Positions 42,575 through 50,505 of a stretch of DNA of 64,000 bases are shown piece after piece. Source of the DNA: Planctomycetota bacterium (lineage in GTDB: Bacteria; Planctomycetota; UBA1135; UBA2386). The position numbers and the translations under genes are program-made. The notes under the pieces were generated by a model, which saw only the letters and a program-made list of their open reading frames with translations, searched no databases and was not told the DNA's origin. The stretch covers positions 62,001-126,000 of the forward strand of contig JADLFX010000105.1 in the NCBI GenBank assembly GCA_020849665.1. The letters run 5' to 3'. Every line of letters begins with the position of its first letter. Position 1 is the first letter of the stretch.

Positions 42575-43540
42575 ATGACCAGCCCCGAGCCGCCCAAGGA
42601 AGAGCTGCGCCGGATGTCCTTCGGCGACCATCTGGACGAACTCCGGCGGCGACTGGTGCGCTCCCTGATCGCGGTCCTGGTCTGCGTGTTCGGGCTCTTC
42701 CCGTTCAAGCGCGAGGTCACCAACTTCTACCTGGAGCCCTACCGGGAGATGTGGGACCTCGCGTACGGCAACTACGTGGAGCGGCTGGAGAGCAAGGTGC
42801 GGGACGCGGGCGGCCTGGAGCGCCTGCACGCGACCGAGCGCGAGACGGTCGAGTTCAACCGCCGCTACGCCGAGGAGATCCGCACCGGCCGGTTCCCGAT
42901 GGGCGAGGCGTGGCGCATCGAGGTGCAGAGCGGGTTCCGGCTCCCCTGGTCGTTGAAGTCGCTCAGCGCGATGGAGGACCTGTGGACCTTCATGGCTGCG
43001 ACGCTGATCTTCGGGCTGCTCCTGGCCGGACCGTACGTGCTCTGGCAGGCCTGGGCGTTCGTGGCGGCCGGCCTGTACAGCCAGGAGAAGAAGGTGGCGC
43101 GTGGCTACTTCCCGGTGAGCCTCGGCCTCCTCGCCCTGGGCGCCGCGTTCGGCTACTTCGTGGCGGTCCCCGCGTGCATCTACTTCCTGGTGCAGATGAT
43201 GGACTTCAACCAGGTGGAGCCGCTCATCTCCGTGGGGCAGTACTTCCACTTCCTGTTCACGCTCACGGCGGCGCTGGGCCTGATGTTCCAGCTCCCCTTG
43301 GTGATGATGGCGTTGGTGAAGCTGGGACTGATCGAACATCGCACCCTGGTCGTGCACTGGCGCTACGTGCTCCTGGCGATCTTCGTGATCGCCGCGGTGG
43401 CCTCGCCGACGGTGGATCCGTTCTCCCAGCTGCTGATGGCGACCCCGATGGTGCTCCTCTACGGGCTCGGATTGGTGTTCACCGGGCGCGTGGCACGCCA
43501 GCGCGCGGCGGCGATGCCGACCATGGCCGCGGGAACCTGA
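42575..43540 (+). CDS. tatC: Sec-independent translocase subunit TatC
   Basis: The 321-residue protein has the TatC start SFGDHLDELRRRLVRSLIAV, the substrate-receptor motif, and six membrane segments. LLAGPYVLWQAWAFVAAGLYSQEKKVARGYFP contains the conserved Phe/Glu positions of the first periplasmic and cytoplasmic loops. A long charged insert (about 55-125) lies between helices 1 and 2, more than in E. coli TatC. It would recognise twin-arginine signals such as that of the DUF1552 protein. No tatA is adjacent. A TACATT box ends nine bases before the ATG with no Shine-Dalgarno. cinA follows one base after the stop. Confidence 0.93.
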   Translation: MTSPEPPKEELRRMSFGDHLDELRRRLVRSLIAVLVCVFGLFPFKREVTNFYLEPYREMWDLAYGNYVERLESKVRDAGGLERLHATERETVEFNRRYAEEIRTGRFPMGEAWRIEVQSGFRLPWSLKSLSAMEDLWTFMAATLIFGLLLAGPYVLWQAWAFVAAGLYSQEKKVARGYFPVSLGLLALGAAFGYFVAVPACIYFLVQMMDFNQVEPLISVGQYFHFLFTLTAALGLMFQLPLVMMALVKLGLIEHRTLVVHWRYVLLAIFVIAAVASPTVDPFSQLLMATPMVLLYGLGLVFTGRVARQRAAAMPTMAAGT

Positions 43541-43541
43541 G

Positions 43542-44801
43542 ATGGACACCGCCCAGACCGCCGAGCTGGTGGCGATCGGGGACGAACTCACCCTGGGCCG
43601 TCTCACCGACTCCAACAGCGGCGAGATCGCCCGCAGCCTGCAGGACGCCGGCGTGCGGGCGTTGCGCTTCCAGGTGGTGGGCGACGACCTGGACGAGATC
43701 GTGACAGCGCTGACCTCCGCCTCCCGGCGTGCGGGATTCGTGCTCGCCACCGGAGGCCTCGGCCCGACCGGGGACGATCGTACGCGCGAGGCCGCGGCGC
43801 TGGCTGCCGGGGTGGGGCTCGTGTTCCACGAGACCGCCTGGCAGCAGGTCTGCGCACGGTTCCGGGCGCGCGGCCGCGAGCCCAGCCCCAGCAACCGGCA
43901 GCAGGCGTACGCGCCCGCCGGCGCGGAGGTGCTGGAGAACCACTGGGGGACCGCGCCGGGGTTCACCATGCTGCTCGGGCCGGCTCGGCTCTTCGTCCTG
44001 CCGGGCGTGCCGGCGGAGATGCGCGAGATGCTCCGCCATCACGTGCTGCCGAGGGTGCGCCTGGCGATCGGCGACACCAGCGCGCTGGCGATCCGCACGT
44101 TCCACGTCGTCGGCGCCACCGAGGCGGAGATCGGCGAGCGGATCACCGAGTTCCTGGCGGAGGGCCACCGGCCGCGGGTCGGCATCACGGCGCAGAACGG
44201 CAAGTACACGATCCGGATCGTGGCCGAGGCGGGGGAACGCGCGCTCGCCGATGCGCAGGCGCAGCGGGTCGCCGACGCGATCCGTGGCCGCCTCGGTGCC
44301 ATGGTCCTCTACGAGGGCGAGGACTCCATGGCGCAGCGCGTGGGGCGGCTGCTGATCGAGCACGAGGTGTCGTTTGCCCTGGCCGAGTCCTGCACCGGCG
44401 GGCTCCTGGCCGCGGAGCTGAGTTCCGTCCCCGGCATCTCCCAGGTGTTCCAGGAGGGGTTCGTCACGTACTCGAACGCGGCGAAGACCGCGCGCCTGGG
44501 CGTGGACCAGGATCTCCTGGACCGGCACGGTGCGGTCTCCGTGCAGGTCGCCGAGGCGATGGCCAGGGGCGCGGCGCAGCGCGCCGGGGTGCGGCTCGCA
44601 CTCGCCATCACCGGCATCGCCGGCCCCGGCGGCGGCACCCCCGACAAGCCGGTCGGCACGACCTGCTTCGGCCTCTGCCTGGATGGCCGCGCCGAGGCGT
44701 GGCAGCAGCGCTTCCCCGACCTGGGACGCGAGTTCCTGCGTCGCCGCGCCATCGTGGAAGTGCTGGCCGCCGTGCTGAGAAAGTTGCCCCCGGGCATGTG
44801 A
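43542..44801 (+). CDS. cinA: CinA-family nicotinamide-nucleotide amidase
   Basis: The 419-residue protein has the N-terminal MoCF-like domain (AIGDELTLGRLTDSNS, ATGGLGPTGDDRTREA, LPGVPAEMREM), which acts as an ADP-ribose pyrophosphatase. The C-terminal PncC domain (about 270-419) contains LAESCTGGLLAAELSSVPGIS, GFVTYSNAAK and ITGIAGPGGGTPDKPVG. The amidase converts NMN to nicotinate mononucleotide in NAD recycling. Domain order and length are standard for two-domain CinA. The ATG begins one base after the tatC stop, so the two are co-transcribed. A tRNA promoter appears to overlap its last codons. Confidence 0.94.
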   Translation: MDTAQTAELVAIGDELTLGRLTDSNSGEIARSLQDAGVRALRFQVVGDDLDEIVTALTSASRRAGFVLATGGLGPTGDDRTREAAALAAGVGLVFHETAWQQVCARFRARGREPSPSNRQQAYAPAGAEVLENHWGTAPGFTMLLGPARLFVLPGVPAEMREMLRHHVLPRVRLAIGDTSALAIRTFHVVGATEAEIGERITEFLAEGHRPRVGITAQNGKYTIRIVAEAGERALADAQAQRVADAIRGRLGAMVLYEGEDSMAQRVGRLLIEHEVSFALAESCTGGLLAAELSSVPGISQVFQEGFVTYSNAAKTARLGVDQDLLDRHGAVSVQVAEAMARGAAQRAGVRLALAITGIAGPGGGTPDKPVGTTCFGLCLDGRAEAWQQRFPDLGREFLRRRAIVEVLAAVLRKLPPGM

Positions 44802-44825
44802 CTTCACGGCGGCACTTGCTATCTT
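44798..44825 (+). promoter_or_regulatory. Possible tRNA-Gln(CUG) promoter
   Basis: GTGACT (44798-44803) and TATCTT (44820-44825) with a 16-base spacer lie 22 bases before the mature tRNA start. The -35 box overlaps the stop codon of cinA. Confidence 0.4.
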
Positions 44826-44847
44826 CCCCGCCTCCCCGGACCGGCGA

Positions 44848-44922
44848 TTCGGGATGGTGTAATCGGTAGCACAGCAGACTCTGACTCTGCTAGTCTAGGT
44901 TCGAGTCCTAGTCCCGAAACCA
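44848..44922 (+). tRNA. tRNA-Gln (anticodon CUG)
   Basis: A full cloverleaf can be drawn. TTCGGGA pairs with TCCCGAA in the acceptor stem, GCAGA with TCTGC around the loop CTCTGAC (anticodon CTG), and CTAGG with CCTAG around TTCGAGT. The discriminator is A and the CCA is encoded. The U1 start and anticodon fit glutamine decoding CAG. A second tRNA-Gln lies 117 bases downstream. Confidence 0.93.
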
Positions 44923-45039
44923 CTTCGTCGCGCCCGTGGCCCGTACGCACCAGGGCGCCCCTCCGGGGAAGTTGCCGGGGTCCTGGCGTGCGCGCGTGGC
45001 GCCTGGCCCACGCTACGCTCCCCGCCGCTCGACCCGCGC

Positions 45040-45113
45040 TACCCGGTGGTGTAACGGCAGCACAGGAGGTTTTGGTCCTCCTAGTTCAGGTTCGAATCCT
45101 GACCGGGTAACCA
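45040..45113 (+). tRNA. tRNA-Gln (anticodon UUG)
   Basis: TACCCGG pairs with CCGGGTA in the acceptor stem, GGAGG with CCTCC around the loop TTTTGGT (anticodon TTG), and TCAGG with CCTGA around TTCGAAT. The CCA is encoded. It decodes CAA (and CAG by wobble). A TACGCT box 22 bases before the 5-prime end suggests its own promoter. Confidence 0.93.
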
Positions 45114-45205
45114 TCGTCGCTGCGGCTCCCGGACCTCGCGTCTCACACCTGGCAGCCCGAGCCCGTATCCAACCCCACGGCGACCACCTCGATGCCGTCC
45201 TGACG

Positions 45206-46939
45206 ATGAACACGCTGCGCCCCCTCTCTGCGTTCCTCACCTCCGCCCTCCTGACCCTGGCTCCGGTCGCGGCGCAGGTCGCGCCCGACTTGGCCGAGCG
45301 GATCAAGCACGAGGGCCTCCAGAACAGCAAGGTCATGGACTACCTCCGCGACCTGACCGCCAACATCGGGCACCGGCTCACCGGCTCGGACAACTTCACG
45401 CGGGCCTGCGAGTGGGCAGCGGAGGAGTTCGAGAAGATGGGGTTGAGCAACGTCCACCTGCACCACTGGGCCGATTGGCCGGTGGTGTGGAACCGCGAGC
45501 AGTGGATCGGGCGGGTGCTGTCGCCGGTGAACCTGGAGCTGCAGGTGGCAACGGAGGCCTGGACCGCCGGTACCGCCGGTCGCGTCCCGGGGCGCCTCGT
45601 CCTGCCGCCGAAGACCGCCGAGGAGATCGATGCATTCGGTGAGGGCTGGAAGCAGTGCTACGTGCTCGTGCCGCGCGTGGGCACCCGCCCCAACCCCAAC
45701 CTGCTGCGCACCCTGGAGACGAAGGGTGTACTCGGCTTCGTGCGCAGCGGCTGGGACGGCGACGCCAAGTTCCCGACCCGCCTCCGCGTGTTCGGCAACC
45801 AGAACGTGACCTGGGAGAGGCGGCCCACGGTGCCGCAGATCAAGGTGCGCTCCGACCAGTTCGATGAGCTGGTCGCGATGCTCGAGGAGCACCAGCGCGG
45901 CGAGGGTCCCGAGGTGACGGTCGAGTTCGACATCCGCAACCGCTGGCGCAAGGGTCCGATCGCCCTCCACAACGTCATCGCCGAGATCCCGGGCTCCGAG
46001 AAGCCGGACGAGGTGGTGGTCGTGTGCGGCCACCTCGATTCCTGGCACCAGGCCCAGGGCACCACCGACAACGGCACCGGCACCACGAGCACGATGGAGG
46101 CCGCCCGCATCCTGGCAGCCGTGGGGGCCCGGCCCAAGCGCACGATCCGCTTCATGCTCTGGGGTGGCGAGGAGCAGGGCCTGCTCGGCTCCAACGCCTA
46201 CGTCACCAAGCACCGCACCCAGATGGACAAGGTCTCCGCGGTGTTCAACCACGACACCGGCACCAACTGGGCACACTCGCTCACGATCACCGAGGCGATG
46301 GAGCCGGCGATGCGGCAGGTGATCGAGCCCGTCCTCTCGATGCAGGCGCCCGATCCCGGCTTCGAGGGCCCGGTGTTCGAGCTGCGCGTGCAGAAGCAGA
46401 TCTCCGGCGGCGGCGGCTCCGACCACGCCTCGTTCCTGCGCGCCGGCGTGCCGGCGTTCCCCTGGGGCCTGCGCGGACGCAGCAACTACTTCCAGTACAC
46501 CTGGCACACCCAGTGGGACACGTTCGACGTGGCGATCCCCGAGTACCAGCGCCACACCTCGACCGTGATCGCACTCGTGGCGCTGGGAGTGGCCAACCTG
46601 CCCGAGCTGCTGCCGCGCGAGGGGGTCGTCCGGTCCGGCGGGGGAACCGACGCGAAGTCGATCCTGGAGGGGATGTTGGGCGTCGAGCTGGAGGAACTGA
46701 CCGTCAAGACCGTGCGCGCCGACGGCGTGGCGCAGAAGGCGGGCTTCCGCAACGGCGACCAGATCGTCGCGATGGGGGAGGTGGAGGTCGCCCGGGCGCG
46801 CGACGTCCTCGTCCAGATGCGGGAGCAGCAGCCACCCTTCCTCGTGAAGGTGCGGCGCGGCGACGCCCTGGTCGTACTGCCCATGGATCGCCCGGCCGCG
46901 GCCGCCAGCCGTCCGGCGGCACGGCGCGATGGCGAGTGA
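45206..46939 (+). CDS. Secreted M28 family metallopeptidase with PDZ domain
   Basis: The 577-residue protein has a signal peptide ending near AAQ24. A protease-associated-type insert (about 100-240) precedes the M28 catalytic core. Metal and catalytic residues are visible: VVCGHLDSWHQ (His276, Asp278), GTTDNGTG (Asp288), LWGGEEQGLLGSNAY (Glu322/323), FNHDTG (Asp350) and a C-terminal HTQWD His. A PDZ domain (about 505-570) with GVAQKAGFRNGDQIVAMGEVEV closes the protein. It should be a di-zinc aminopeptidase or carboxypeptidase acting outside the cytoplasm. M28-PDZ fusions are common in Gram-negative bacteria. The start follows the tRNA by 92 bases. Confidence 0.88.
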   Translation: MNTLRPLSAFLTSALLTLAPVAAQVAPDLAERIKHEGLQNSKVMDYLRDLTANIGHRLTGSDNFTRACEWAAEEFEKMGLSNVHLHHWADWPVVWNREQWIGRVLSPVNLELQVATEAWTAGTAGRVPGRLVLPPKTAEEIDAFGEGWKQCYVLVPRVGTRPNPNLLRTLETKGVLGFVRSGWDGDAKFPTRLRVFGNQNVTWERRPTVPQIKVRSDQFDELVAMLEEHQRGEGPEVTVEFDIRNRWRKGPIALHNVIAEIPGSEKPDEVVVVCGHLDSWHQAQGTTDNGTGTTSTMEAARILAAVGARPKRTIRFMLWGGEEQGLLGSNAYVTKHRTQMDKVSAVFNHDTGTNWAHSLTITEAMEPAMRQVIEPVLSMQAPDPGFEGPVFELRVQKQISGGGGSDHASFLRAGVPAFPWGLRGRSNYFQYTWHTQWDTFDVAIPEYQRHTSTVIALVALGVANLPELLPREGVVRSGGGTDAKSILEGMLGVELEELTVKTVRADGVAQKAGFRNGDQIVAMGEVEVARARDVLVQMREQQPPFLVKVRRGDALVVLPMDRPAAAASRPAARRDGE

Positions 46940-47141
46940 GCCTCCTGCCGCACCGCGATCCAGCCTCCGATCTGCACCCTTCCGTGCGTTGCGGGGTCGC
47001 CCGGCGCGCGGGCGCGGCGCAGTCGCAAAACGAGAAGCAAGTCGCGGTGCCATGAGGGGTTGTGCCGAAGTACCCCCTTCGGATGCCCGTCCGGGGACCG
47101 TGCTATAGTTCCGCGGGTCACCCGGGAGCCGCAGCGACGCA

Positions 47142-48716
47142 ATGAGAATCACCCTGATCCACCCGCCGGTCTACATCAACAAGCATGGACTGACGGCGTT
47201 GCGGCCCAGCCTTCCACTGGGATTGGCCTACATCGCCGCGGTCCTGCGGGAGGATGGGCACGAAGTCGGGGTCGTGGATGCGCTCGGCCTGGCGCCGAAG
47301 CAGATGGTGCCCGAGGGGGACATCTGGCGGCTGGGGCTCTCGCCCGAGGAGATTGTGGCCCGGATCCCCGCGGACGTGCAGGCCATCGGGGTGACGAGCA
47401 TGTGGTCGTACTCCTGGCCGATCGTCCGGGAGCTGCTCCGCGCCATCAAGGCACGCTTCGCCAAGGTGCCGCTGGTCTGCGGCGGTGAGCACTTCACCGC
47501 GGTCACCGAACTCTCGATGGAGCAGGCACCCATCGACTACGTGGTCATGGGCGAGGGAGAGGAGACCGCGATCGCGCTGTTCCGCGCCCTCGAACTGGGC
47601 ATCGACACGACCGTCGTGCCCGGTGTCGCCTGGCGCGACGCGCAGGGCCACGTGGTCAAGAACCCGCGCCGCGACCGCATCCGCGCCATCGACGAGATCC
47701 CCTGGCCCGCCTGGGACCTCTTCGACGTGCAGGCCTACGACGAGAACAAGCTGGTCACCGGGATCCACTACGGGCGCACGGTTCCGATCCTAGCCACGCG
47801 GGGCTGCCCGTACCAGTGCACCTACTGCAGCTCGCCCAACATGTGGACCACGCGCTGGTTCGCACGCGAGCCGAAGGATGTCGCGGACGAGATCGAGTTC
47901 AACGTGCGCCGGTTCGGCGCCAGCAACTTCCCGTTCCAGGACCTGACGGCGATCCTCAAGAAGGACTGGGTGGTCGCGTTCACCAAGGAGATCCTGGCCC
48001 GCGGCCTGCAGATCAGCTGGCAACTGCCGGCTGGTACGCGCTCCGAGATCGTGGACGACGAGGTCGCGCGCCTGCTCCACGCATCCGGCTGCCGCTCGGT
48101 GAACTTCGCGCCGGAATCCGGCTCGGAGCGCACGCGCAAGCACATGAAGAAGATGCTGACCGACGACAAGCTGTTCCGCGCGGTGCACGCCGCCGTGAAG
48201 AACGGGCTGAACGTCGGCTGCTTCCTGGTGCTGGGCTACCCGACCGACGAGGCCGAGGACATGCGCGCCACGGTGCGCATGATCCGGCGCCTGGCCCGTG
48301 CCGGCGTCGACGACGTGTCGGCGGGGTTCTTCTTCCCGCTGCCCAGCACGGAGATCTATCACCAGCTGGTGAAGGAAGGGCGGATCCAGATGTCCGACGC
48401 CTTCCTGAAGCTGCCGATCTACGTGCACAACAAGTTCATGACCGAGGATCGCAAGTACACGCCCCACCTGAGCGCGCGGCAGCTCACGATGTGGAAGTAC
48501 TGGATCGTCGCCAACTTCTACCTCACCTCGTTCGTGACCCGCCCCGGGCGCGTGTTCCGCATCCTGTGGAACTTCCTGCGTGGCCGGGAGACCTCGAAGA
48601 TGGAGTCGTTCCTCCAGGAGACGCGGCGCAAGTTCAGCCTGCGCCTGCGGCGCAAGAAGGATGCTCCGGTGCAGCCGGAGGGGGCGCCGAGCGCGCGCCA
48701 GCCCACGCCGGTGTGA
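47142..48716 (+). CDS. B12-binding-domain radical SAM protein
   Basis: The 524-residue protein has an N-terminal cobalamin-binding-type Rossmann domain (ITLIHPPVYINK, PLGLAYIAAVLREDGHEVGVVDA, GGEHFTA, MGEGEET) and then the radical SAM core with the [4Fe-4S] motif GCPYQCTYC (Cys222, Cys226, Cys229). SGSERTRKHMKK and GYPTDEAEDMRATVRMI are later core elements. Like most of this family it lacks the DxHxxG cobalamin ligand, so B12 use is not certain. The last 100 residues are basic and partly hydrophobic. Relatives methylate or rearrange lipids, cofactors and antibiotics; the substrate is open. A TATAGT box at 47104-47109 may be its -10. Confidence 0.85.
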   Translation: MRITLIHPPVYINKHGLTALRPSLPLGLAYIAAVLREDGHEVGVVDALGLAPKQMVPEGDIWRLGLSPEEIVARIPADVQAIGVTSMWSYSWPIVRELLRAIKARFAKVPLVCGGEHFTAVTELSMEQAPIDYVVMGEGEETAIALFRALELGIDTTVVPGVAWRDAQGHVVKNPRRDRIRAIDEIPWPAWDLFDVQAYDENKLVTGIHYGRTVPILATRGCPYQCTYCSSPNMWTTRWFAREPKDVADEIEFNVRRFGASNFPFQDLTAILKKDWVVAFTKEILARGLQISWQLPAGTRSEIVDDEVARLLHASGCRSVNFAPESGSERTRKHMKKMLTDDKLFRAVHAAVKNGLNVGCFLVLGYPTDEAEDMRATVRMIRRLARAGVDDVSAGFFFPLPSTEIYHQLVKEGRIQMSDAFLKLPIYVHNKFMTEDRKYTPHLSARQLTMWKYWIVANFYLTSFVTRPGRVFRILWNFLRGRETSKMESFLQETRRKFSLRLRRKKDAPVQPEGAPSARQPTPV

Positions 48717-48753
48717 CCGAGGCGCCGCGCAGCCGGCGGCGCCGGGCGGCGGT

Positions 48754-49947
48754 TCAGCGTGTCTGCAGCGCCGCCTGGATCGTGGCGATCTGCGCGGCCG
48801 CAGCCTGGCTGGGTGAGAGGTGGGCGAGCGCCCACTGCCGCGCGGTGCGACCGTCGCGCGCGGCGATGTCGGCGTGCTGGAGCAGCTCGACGGTGCTGCG
48901 CGTGAGGGACTCGAGCTCCTCGTGGCGGCGCACGGCGCCCTCCGGGGCGCTCACGCCGCGCAGCCCCAGGCCGTTGGCGATCACCGGGATCCCGTAGCCG
49001 AGGGCAGTGAACACCTTGATCCGGCTTCCCGCACCGGAGAACGCGGGGGCCACCAGACAGCGCGCCTGGGTGAACAGGTCGCGCAGATCCTGCACGTAGC
49101 CGACGAAGCGGATGCCCGGCAGGTCTCCCAGGGACTTCACGTCGCCACTGGCGCGCGGACCCGCGAGGAGCAGCTCGGCCTGCGGCGACTTGCGCCGCAC
49201 TCGCGGCCAGAGTTCCCGCGCCAGGAACGTCGCGGTCTCAGGATTGGGATGGTGCGTGTAGTCGCCCAGGAACACGGCGCGGGCCGGCGCGGAGCCTGGA
49301 TCGACCGGTACGGCGGGGAGCAGCACGACGGGCGGGCGCACGCCGACCGGCCGGCCGAGCACCTGCTGCAGGCGCTCGGCGTCGGGCTCGGTGAGTGCCT
49401 GCACCAGCGTCGCCTTCGGGTAGTGGGCGCGCACGTACTGGAGCCAGAGACGGCGGTCCCGTGCGCGGCCCATGTTGGTGCCGGCGATGGCGGTGCTGCC
49501 ACCCTGGCCATGCTCGTGGTCGGTGAGGACCGTGGGCCAGTCCTGGAGGGCGTCCAGGTACTGGGCCATGATCGAGAACTCCACGAGCACGACATCGGGA
49601 CGGAAGCGTTGGCCCACGCGCCGCAGGAGGTCCGCCATCGCCGGGGTCCAGAACTTCGCGGCGACCAGCGGTTTGCCCTGCGCTCCCCAGCGCCAGAGCA
49701 TGCGCGCGTGGTGGACCAGCATCTGGCGCCGGCTCAGGTCGTAGCGCTGGGGGAGGGTGATGGCCTGGGAGAAGGCAAGTCCCTGCGTGGGCTGGCTCTG
49801 CCAGCGGATCTCGGACGGCCGCAGGAACGAAACCAGGCCGACTTCGGCGTGCTGGGTCAGTCCAGCGAGGAACGACCCGAGATAGACGGCGCCCCCGTGG
49901 GTGGCCTCGGGGTGGGGCAGGAAGGGGCTCGCGACCAGGATCCGCAA
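48754..49947 (-). CDS. Glycosyltransferase, GT4-like
   Basis: From a TTG at 49947 the protein has 397 residues, beginning RILVASPFLPHPEATHGGAVYLGSFL, a normal GT-B N-terminus. The C-terminal half has VFLGDYTHHPNPETATFLARELWP, LLLAGPRASGD, IRFVGYVQDLRDLF and CLVAPAFSGAGSRIKVFTALGYGIPVIANGLG, the donor-binding block of a GT4 subgroup often linked with exopolysaccharide genes. There is no ATG close by and no Shine-Dalgarno; the frame continues upstream as Pro/Arg-rich sequence that I do not regard as coding. It is convergent with the radical SAM gene. Confidence 0.8.
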   Translation of the reverse strand: MRILVASPFLPHPEATHGGAVYLGSFLAGLTQHAEVGLVSFLRPSEIRWQSQPTQGLAFSQAITLPQRYDLSRRQMLVHHARMLWRWGAQGKPLVAAKFWTPAMADLLRRVGQRFRPDVVLVEFSIMAQYLDALQDWPTVLTDHEHGQGGSTAIAGTNMGRARDRRLWLQYVRAHYPKATLVQALTEPDAERLQQVLGRPVGVRPPVVLLPAVPVDPGSAPARAVFLGDYTHHPNPETATFLARELWPRVRRKSPQAELLLAGPRASGDVKSLGDLPGIRFVGYVQDLRDLFTQARCLVAPAFSGAGSRIKVFTALGYGIPVIANGLGLRGVSAPEGAVRRHEELESLTRSTVELLQHADIAARDGRTARQWALAHLSPSQAAAAQIATIQAALQTR

Positions 49948-50505
49948 GGAGGGGCGAAGGTTACCCGCTGGATGGAATCGGCAAGGGATCCCTTCCCCGA
50001 GGGCTCGAGCCCAGGCGGCCGGTGGCCGTGGTCCGGTCTGCCCGGCACCGGGTCTCCACGGGTCCGGCGGTGCAGCGGAAGCGGGCTGCCGGGGCCCCGG
50101 GGGGTCGAGGTCAGGGGTTCTCCTCGCGGGGGAGCCTGGACCGGCGGGGCCCCGGGGATGCGGCGTGCCAGCCTGGCCGGACCTGGACCGGGCGCCCCTC
50201 TGGAGGCCGGGGTCTGCCAGATCGGCGCTTGCCGCCGGGAGGTGCCGGGAAGCGACGGTTCCGCACGGGGCCATGCCAGCGGCATCTCATGCCTGTGGAA
50301 TCCGTGGGGATTGCGTCAAGAGATCTTAACCGCCAGAAAATCAAGGCGTTGTGGCAGGTTCACACCCCATGCAATCCCTGTTCCACCCACCTTCTCAAGG
50401 TGACAGCGGCGCGCAAGGCGTGCCATAATCCCGCCCACTTCTCACCTGGTGGGTCGGACACCCTTCGCCGGCTGAGCACGCTACACCTCGCGGGTTCCTT
50501 GGAGC
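49948..50505. other. Divergent intergenic region with GC repeats and an AT-rich 3-prime part
   Basis: About 560 bases without a credible gene. 49948-50310 is extremely GC-rich; GGGGCCCCGGGG occurs twice, at 50091-50102 and 50146-50157. Open frames across it give Arg/Gly/Pro text. From about 50320 to 50440 the composition becomes markedly more AT-rich, and a promoter for the HEAT-repeat gene sits in it. No tRNA-like or riboswitch-like fold was recognised. Confidence 0.5.
50400..50429 (+). promoter_or_regulatory. Sigma-70-like promoter of the HEAT-repeat gene
   Basis: GTGACA (50400-50405) and CATAAT (50424-50429) are spaced by 18 bases in an unusually AT-rich stretch, giving a leader of about 70 bases. 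These are the closest matches to housekeeping promoter boxes in the window. Confidence 0.55.

Noticed and set aside
47104-47109. TATAGT as a full promoter of the radical SAM gene
   Set aside because: No -35 box with 16-19 base spacing was found, so I mention it only in the gene entry.
48754-50274. Extended N-terminus of the minus-strand glycosyltransferase
   Set aside because: About 109 residues of Pro/Arg/Gly text precede the GT-B fold; a TTG at 49947 fits the family.
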